From NCBI GenBank assembly GCA_044356305.1, contig JBIKWM010000017.1:1-64000 (forward strand): 64,000 nucleotides of DNA, in the 5' to 3' direction. Every line of letters begins with the position of its first letter. The first letter of the stretch is position 1. Source of the DNA: JBIKWM01 sp044356305 (GTDB lineage: Bacteria > Bacteroidota > Bacteroidia > UBA10329). Of this stretch, positions 60,300-64,000 are shown one piece after another. Below the pieces are notes generated by a model. That model ran no database searches and had not been told where the DNA came from. It was given only the letters and a program-made list of their open reading frames with translations. A program made the position numbers and the translations under genes.

Positions 60300-61745
60300 T
60301 CAGTGGGCCACCATGAGGCGGTGCACGTACGACTCTCCGCTCTCGGCCACCACGGCCACCATGTACAGGCCGGGTGTGAGGGCCGAGGTCTCGAGGTCAA
60401 CGGTGTACGACTCATCGGCCACAGCGCTCAGGTTGCGGGTAAGCGAGCTCACGGTGCGTCCCGATGCGTCCATCACCTGTACCGTCACACGGGTATCGGT
60501 GCCGAAGTTGTAGGCCACGGTCACGTTACCGTTGGCAGGGTTGGGATACACCGTGTTAACGCCCTCGATGGCATCGGTCAGTTCCTCATCTTCCATGCCC
60601 ATGCGGAACGAACCGCACTGGCCCAGTACCCAGCCATTGTTGAGCTTGTTGGCAACCTGGTTGTTGTTGACACAAGACGAAACGTTGTTCTTGCACATCC
60701 ACACCTTGTTGTTGCCGCAGCTGATGTTGCGCACGGTCACCACGGCCTGGTCGCTTGAGGCACAGCCTTTCGAGTCGGTCACATTCAGGGTGTAGGTGGT
60801 GGTGGCATTGGGGCATACCGAGGCCGAAGCGGTGCTTGCCCCCGAGCTCCATGCGTAGGTGTAAGGGGCGGTGCCACCGGTGGCCGATCCGCTCAGGCTC
60901 ACACAGCTGGGGCCGTAGGTGGTGTACTTGATCTTGTCTGTACCGGCATTGGCCACAGGCGAGGCCGAGCGGGTGATGTACACCTCGTCCCGTGCCACGC
61001 TGCCCGTTGCATCGGTCACTGTGACATAGTACCGCATGTTCTGGGTTGGGCACACGCTGAGCGAGGCTGCGGTGCTGATGACACCGACATTCGAGCTGCT
61101 GCTCCACTCGTAGGTGTACGGAGGGGTGCCACCGCTGATGGTTGGCGTGATGGTGGTGCAGCTCTGCCCGTTCACGATGCACACGTTGCGGTCGTTGCCG
61201 AGGCTGACGCTCATGTTGTTGAAGTTGGTCGTCAGGTGCGAATAGCCGTTGCATCCATATGGTGCCACACCTACGCCCGCTCCCTCGGCCCCCATCAGCT
61301 CAAGGGCGGCAGGGGCACCGTTCAGTGTGATGTCGAATGTGACGCACACCTGCCCAAGCCCGCTGCACAGGCCGCCACCGTAGCAGGCCCACCAGCCCGC
61401 ATTGAAATCACTGCCGTTGTTGTAGTCGTAGTCGTACACGAGGTAATCGGCCCCGTACGATACGGCATCACCGATATAGTTGGCCCCCGTGAGCGGGCTC
61501 TGCAGATTGGCAGGGTAATTCACAAACTGCGCACCTCCGTAGGCTCTGATGGCCCATGTGTAGGTATTCTGATTGAACCCGTTGCTGCCGCTGCCCACAC
61601 AGAACGTGACATTGTAGCGGTGCAGTCCGCCACCCAGGTCGGTGTGCGAGTTGACGGTGAAACTGCTGGTGCCGCAGGCGGCCTCAGCGGCCAGCGGTGC
61701 CACGGCTATGGCCGAGGCCATCAGGAGGTTGTAGATCTTTTTCAT
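60300..61745 (-). CDS. Secreted adhesin-like protein with Ig-like repeats and T9SS sorting domain
   Basis: 481 residues from MKKIYNLLMASAIAVAPLAA, a signal peptide; any longer start would include a non-protein-like stretch. Cys-rich N-terminal domain (CGTSSFTVNSHTDLGGGLHR). Then SprB-like/PKD-type repeats with the CPxxTxxYxVTVTD signature: PPYTYEWSSSSNVGVIST, VCPTQNMRYYVTVTDATG, APYTYAWSSGASTASASVCP, TTTYTLNVTDSKGC. A type A T9SS domain (NTVYPNPANGNVTVAYNF, MDASGRTVSS, LTPGLYMVAV) closes it. SprB-type repeats are known in gliding adhesins. Surface adhesion is the likely role. Confidence 0.86.
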   Translation of the reverse strand: MKKIYNLLMASAIAVAPLAAEAACGTSSFTVNSHTDLGGGLHRYNVTFCVGSGSNGFNQNTYTWAIRAYGGAQFVNYPANLQSPLTGANYIGDAVSYGADYLVYDYDYNNGSDFNAGWWACYGGGLCSGLGQVCVTFDITLNGAPAALELMGAEGAGVGVAPYGCNGYSHLTTNFNNMSVSLGNDRNVCIVNGQSCTTITPTISGGTPPYTYEWSSSSNVGVISTAASLSVCPTQNMRYYVTVTDATGSVARDEVYITRSASPVANAGTDKIKYTTYGPSCVSLSGSATGGTAPYTYAWSSGASTASASVCPNATTTYTLNVTDSKGCASSDQAVVTVRNISCGNNKVWMCKNNVSSCVNNNQVANKLNNGWVLGQCGSFRMGMEDEELTDAIEGVNTVYPNPANGNVTVAYNFGTDTRVTVQVMDASGRTVSSLTRNLSAVADESYTVDLETSALTPGLYMVAVVAESGESYVHRLMVAH

Positions 61746-61914
61746 GGTAAAGGAAGTTTGGTTGATTGAGTTGAGTGATGCGCCAATCGGCACTGCAAAC
61801 CTCCGCTGCCGTTGCCGGCCATTTTTTAAGGATGGACGGTCGTATGGGGCAGTTGTAACAAGTGTCAGCCGCTGAAGCACAATCGTGCGAACGACATACG
61901 GCCGCTCGGCCCCC

Positions 61915-64000
61915 TCAGCGTTCCACGCGCACAGAAAGACCGAGCGAATTGCCCTCTTCGTCCACCACCGTGAAGGTGTGAGGCCCGGCAGCTGGGGCCA
62001 TCTCCATCTTGTGCGGCCCGGTGGTGCGGCCCAGGTAGGTGCCGTCCATGTGCCAGTACACGGTGGCAGCGGGGCGGGCATGGGCCAGCTCGAACACCAC
62101 CTTGCCGCGGGTCCCGTCCATTTCGCGGGGAATGATGACCGAGGTGGCCGCCCTCGGATAGATCCATTCCATCACCGCGTTCTTCTCCGAATTCCCGCAC
62201 CCGGGTGCCCAATGCGGCAAGGGCCCGTAGTCGGGGTGATGCCTGCGGTAGTACCATTCCTGTAGCGGTGGCAGTACAAACCATGGCCTTGCTGTGAGCA
62301 GGTGCGGCTCCATGCATTCGGAGGTGGCCCGTTGGCCTGCCCTGTCGGTAAAGACCTGCAGATGATATCGGCAGTTGGCGGTCCTGATGGCGCTCTTATG
62401 GCACAGCACGGTATCTGCCTTGGGGCAATAGGGCCCGGCCTTCATACCGCTCTGGCGGCACGCCACCATGGATTGCAGCGCATCGTTGGGCCTGCTGAAC
62501 CATGCACCACCACCGGTGTGATTTATCAGGTCGAACATGAGCGGGGCGGCAGCGGTGATGCCGGTTATGCCCGGTCGGCCCTCGCCATCAGCATTGCCCA
62601 CCCATACCCCGATGGTGAACTCAGGGGTCACACCCACGGCCCATGCATCGCGCAGCCCGAAACTGGTACCCGTTTTCCACGCCACCCTGCGCCCCGAACT
62701 GAATATCTGCCATTCGCCCTCGCTCACGGGGCGGTTGAGGCCCGTCAGCGCCTCCAAGGTGAGCCATGCGGCCCCGCGTTCAATAGCAGGTTGTACCGCA
62801 TCTGACCTGTCGGGCACATAGCGCTGTACAGACCGGACGGTATCGTCCATGAGCACTTCGCCCAATTGGGCATAGGCCCTGGTGATGTCCCAAAGCGTCA
62901 CCTCGGCCCCTCCGAGTATGAGCGACAGGCCATAATGTGCCGGTGGACGCGATATGGTAGTGAGTCCGTGCGCCTTCAATCTCCTATGGAACTCATCAAT
63001 GCCCACATCGCGGAGCAGGAACACATACGGGATGTTGAGCGAACGCATCAGGGCCTCATCGGCCGGAACGGCCCCATCAAACACTGGAAAGAAGTTGCGT
63101 GGCGAATAGCCTGAGAAATCGGAGGGGATGTCGGGCAACAGGGTGGAGGGCATCAATCGGCCCGCTTGCTGGGCGGCCGCATAGAGCAACGGTTTGAGAA
63201 TGCTGCCCGAACTGCGTGGCGATGCGATGATGTCCACATCGGCCCCGTCAGCATGGCCGTTGACATTGCCCACGTAGGCCAGCACTTTTCCGGTACGGGT
63301 GTCAGTGATCAGCGCAGCGGCATTGTGCACCTCGTTGCGGGCAAGCCACACATGGTGCCGCTGCACCGTGGCAGCGGCCCGGGCCTGCAGCACAGGGTCG
63401 ATGGTGGTGAGCACCTGCTGTCCCGCATGCCCGTCAGCCTCGGCCCGCAGCAGGAGGTGGGGCGCAAGGTCGGGTTGTGGCAGGGGCCGCCCGGGTATGG
63501 GCTCCATCAGGGCCAGGTCATATTTTTCGGGGGTGATGGTGCCGCGTTGCATCAGCCGTTTCAGCAGCCGGTTGCGCTTGGCCAGCAGGGCATTGCGGTT
63601 GCGCCCCGGGTGTATGAGCGCTGGGGCATTGGGCAGTACGGCCAGCGTGGCGCACTCGGCCCAGCTGAGCTGGTGCGAGGGCCGGCCATAATAGCGCCAC
63701 GCGGCAGCCTCGAGGCCCACCACGTTGCCTCCCATCGGGGCATGGGCGGCATACATGCCCAGGATGGTGTCCTTGTCATAGCTGACCTCAATCCGCACGG
63801 CCATGAGGGTCTCGCTCAGTTTCTGCCATAGGGTGCGGGGCGGATTGCCCCTGCTGAGCCTGACCACCTGCATGGTGAGCGTGCTGCCCCCAAGGGTGCG
63901 GCCACCGGGCCTGAGATTGGACCAGAGCGCGCGGGCAAACGACACCGGATTGAAACCGGGGTGGTGGCGGAACCAACGGTCCTCAAACTCCAGGATGCAC
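61915..64000 (-). CDS. pbpC: Penicillin-binding protein 1C (5' end outside window)
   Basis: The frame continues into the right edge, with ILEFEDRWFRHHPGF there, so the start is outside. Order: GT51 transglycosylase (GGSTLTMQVVRLSRG, VGLEAAAWRYYGR), transpeptidase with SPRSSGSILKP (Ser-x-x-Lys), SLNIPYV (Ser-x-Asn) and AWKTGTSFGLRDAWA (Lys-Thr-Gly), then a BiPBP C-terminal domain with YCPKADTVLCHKSA. It polymerises and crosslinks peptidoglycan in the periplasm. The T9SS gene follows 169 bp downstream on the same strand. PbpC usually pairs with an alpha-2-macroglobulin gene; it may lie just beyond the edge. Confidence 0.93.
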   Translation of the reverse strand, partial: CILEFEDRWFRHHPGFNPVSFARALWSNLRPGGRTLGGSTLTMQVVRLSRGNPPRTLWQKLSETLMAVRIEVSYDKDTILGMYAAHAPMGGNVVGLEAAAWRYYGRPSHQLSWAECATLAVLPNAPALIHPGRNRNALLAKRNRLLKRLMQRGTITPEKYDLALMEPIPGRPLPQPDLAPHLLLRAEADGHAGQQVLTTIDPVLQARAAATVQRHHVWLARNEVHNAAALITDTRTGKVLAYVGNVNGHADGADVDIIASPRSSGSILKPLLYAAAQQAGRLMPSTLLPDIPSDFSGYSPRNFFPVFDGAVPADEALMRSLNIPYVFLLRDVGIDEFHRRLKAHGLTTISRPPAHYGLSLILGGAEVTLWDITRAYAQLGEVLMDDTVRSVQRYVPDRSDAVQPAIERGAAWLTLEALTGLNRPVSEGEWQIFSSGRRVAWKTGTSFGLRDAWAVGVTPEFTIGVWVGNADGEGRPGITGITAAAPLMFDLINHTGGGAWFSRPNDALQSMVACRQSGMKAGPYCPKADTVLCHKSAIRTANCRYHLQVFTDRAGQRATSECMEPHLLTARPWFVLPPLQEWYYRRHHPDYGPLPHWAPGCGNSEKNAVMEWIYPRAATSVIIPREMDGTRGKVVFELAHARPAATVYWHMDGTYLGRTTGPHKMEMAPAAGPHTFTVVDEEGNSLGLSVRVER

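Noticed and set aside
60250..60300. tRNA-like T-arm word (GGTTCCAATCC on the minus strand)
   Set aside because: The T-loop deviates from GTTCRANYC, and no acceptor stem, D-arm or anticodon arm can be formed nearby.
61746..62081. Longer N-terminus for the T9SS adhesin-like protein
   Set aside because: The added stretch is Trp/Pro/Arg-rich shadow of the pbpC gene and would bury a perfect signal peptide starting at 61745.

Overview
This window looks like chromosomal DNA of a GC-rich member of the Bacteroidota, most likely Flavobacteriales. Six secreted proteins end in a type A C-terminal sorting domain of the type IX secretion system (T9SS): a PNP motif, a beta-rich stretch of about 80 residues and a G-x-Y core near the end. 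DnaE carries an N-terminal DnaQ-like exonuclease typical of this phylum. Other Bacteroidota-typical genes are a VTC/DUF4956 pair, a PadR-PspC pair, a split MacAB-like exporter and several GTG/TTG starts. I found no rRNA, tRNA, CRISPR array or complete insertion sequence.

Layout. 1-6.6 kb: a Ycf48-like gene cut by the left edge, a WYL regulator and a geranylgeranyl-reductase-family flavoprotein, set among repeats (a 133-bp element with inverted ends, two copies of a 333/380-bp repeat, several 21-bp tandem arrays, a duplicated 78-bp hairpin module). 6.6-15.2 kb: an AraC regulator, a T9SS propeller protein, a fasciclin protein, an efflux operon (adaptor, permease, extra lipoprotein, ATPase) and a TPR protein. 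15.5-19.9 kb: a giant YadA-head-like protein with an S74 chaperone domain and T9SS signal. 20.0-26.5 kb: dnaE and a ComM/YifB-type ATPase. 26.5-35.3 kb: a sphingomyelinase-like phosphodiesterase, eno, carA, a three-gene cluster (fascin-like lipoprotein, alpha/beta hydrolase, hotdog thioesterase), a PhoD-like phosphatase and a large T9SS repeat protein. 35.3-37.9 kb: a tightly overlapping lipoprotein-VTC-DUF4956-DUF2490 operon. 38.2-49.0 kb: lpdA-hemH, several proteins of unknown function, bcp, an ABC-F ATPase and a T9SS polysaccharide deacetylase. 49.1-64 kb: a second copy of the 133-bp element, a T9SS propeller protein, padR-pspC with a set of candidate operators, an SDR enzyme, hisS with a transglutaminase-like gene, ettA, a PIN toxin-antitoxin pair, a T9SS adhesin-like protein and pbpC cut by the right edge.

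The most unusual signals are these. (1) DNA arrays with a 21-bp (sometimes 21/22-bp) period recur at six places with different unit sequences, in intergenic DNA and once inside dnaE. (2) HisRS carries an in-frame, AT-rich insertion of about 110-130 residues in its catalytic domain. (3) A phased array of ATTCGGT/ACCGAAT boxes lies upstream of hisS next to a G/C-tract hairpin. (4) The VTC operon has the makings of an envelope polyphosphate (or other polyanion) synthesis and export system.
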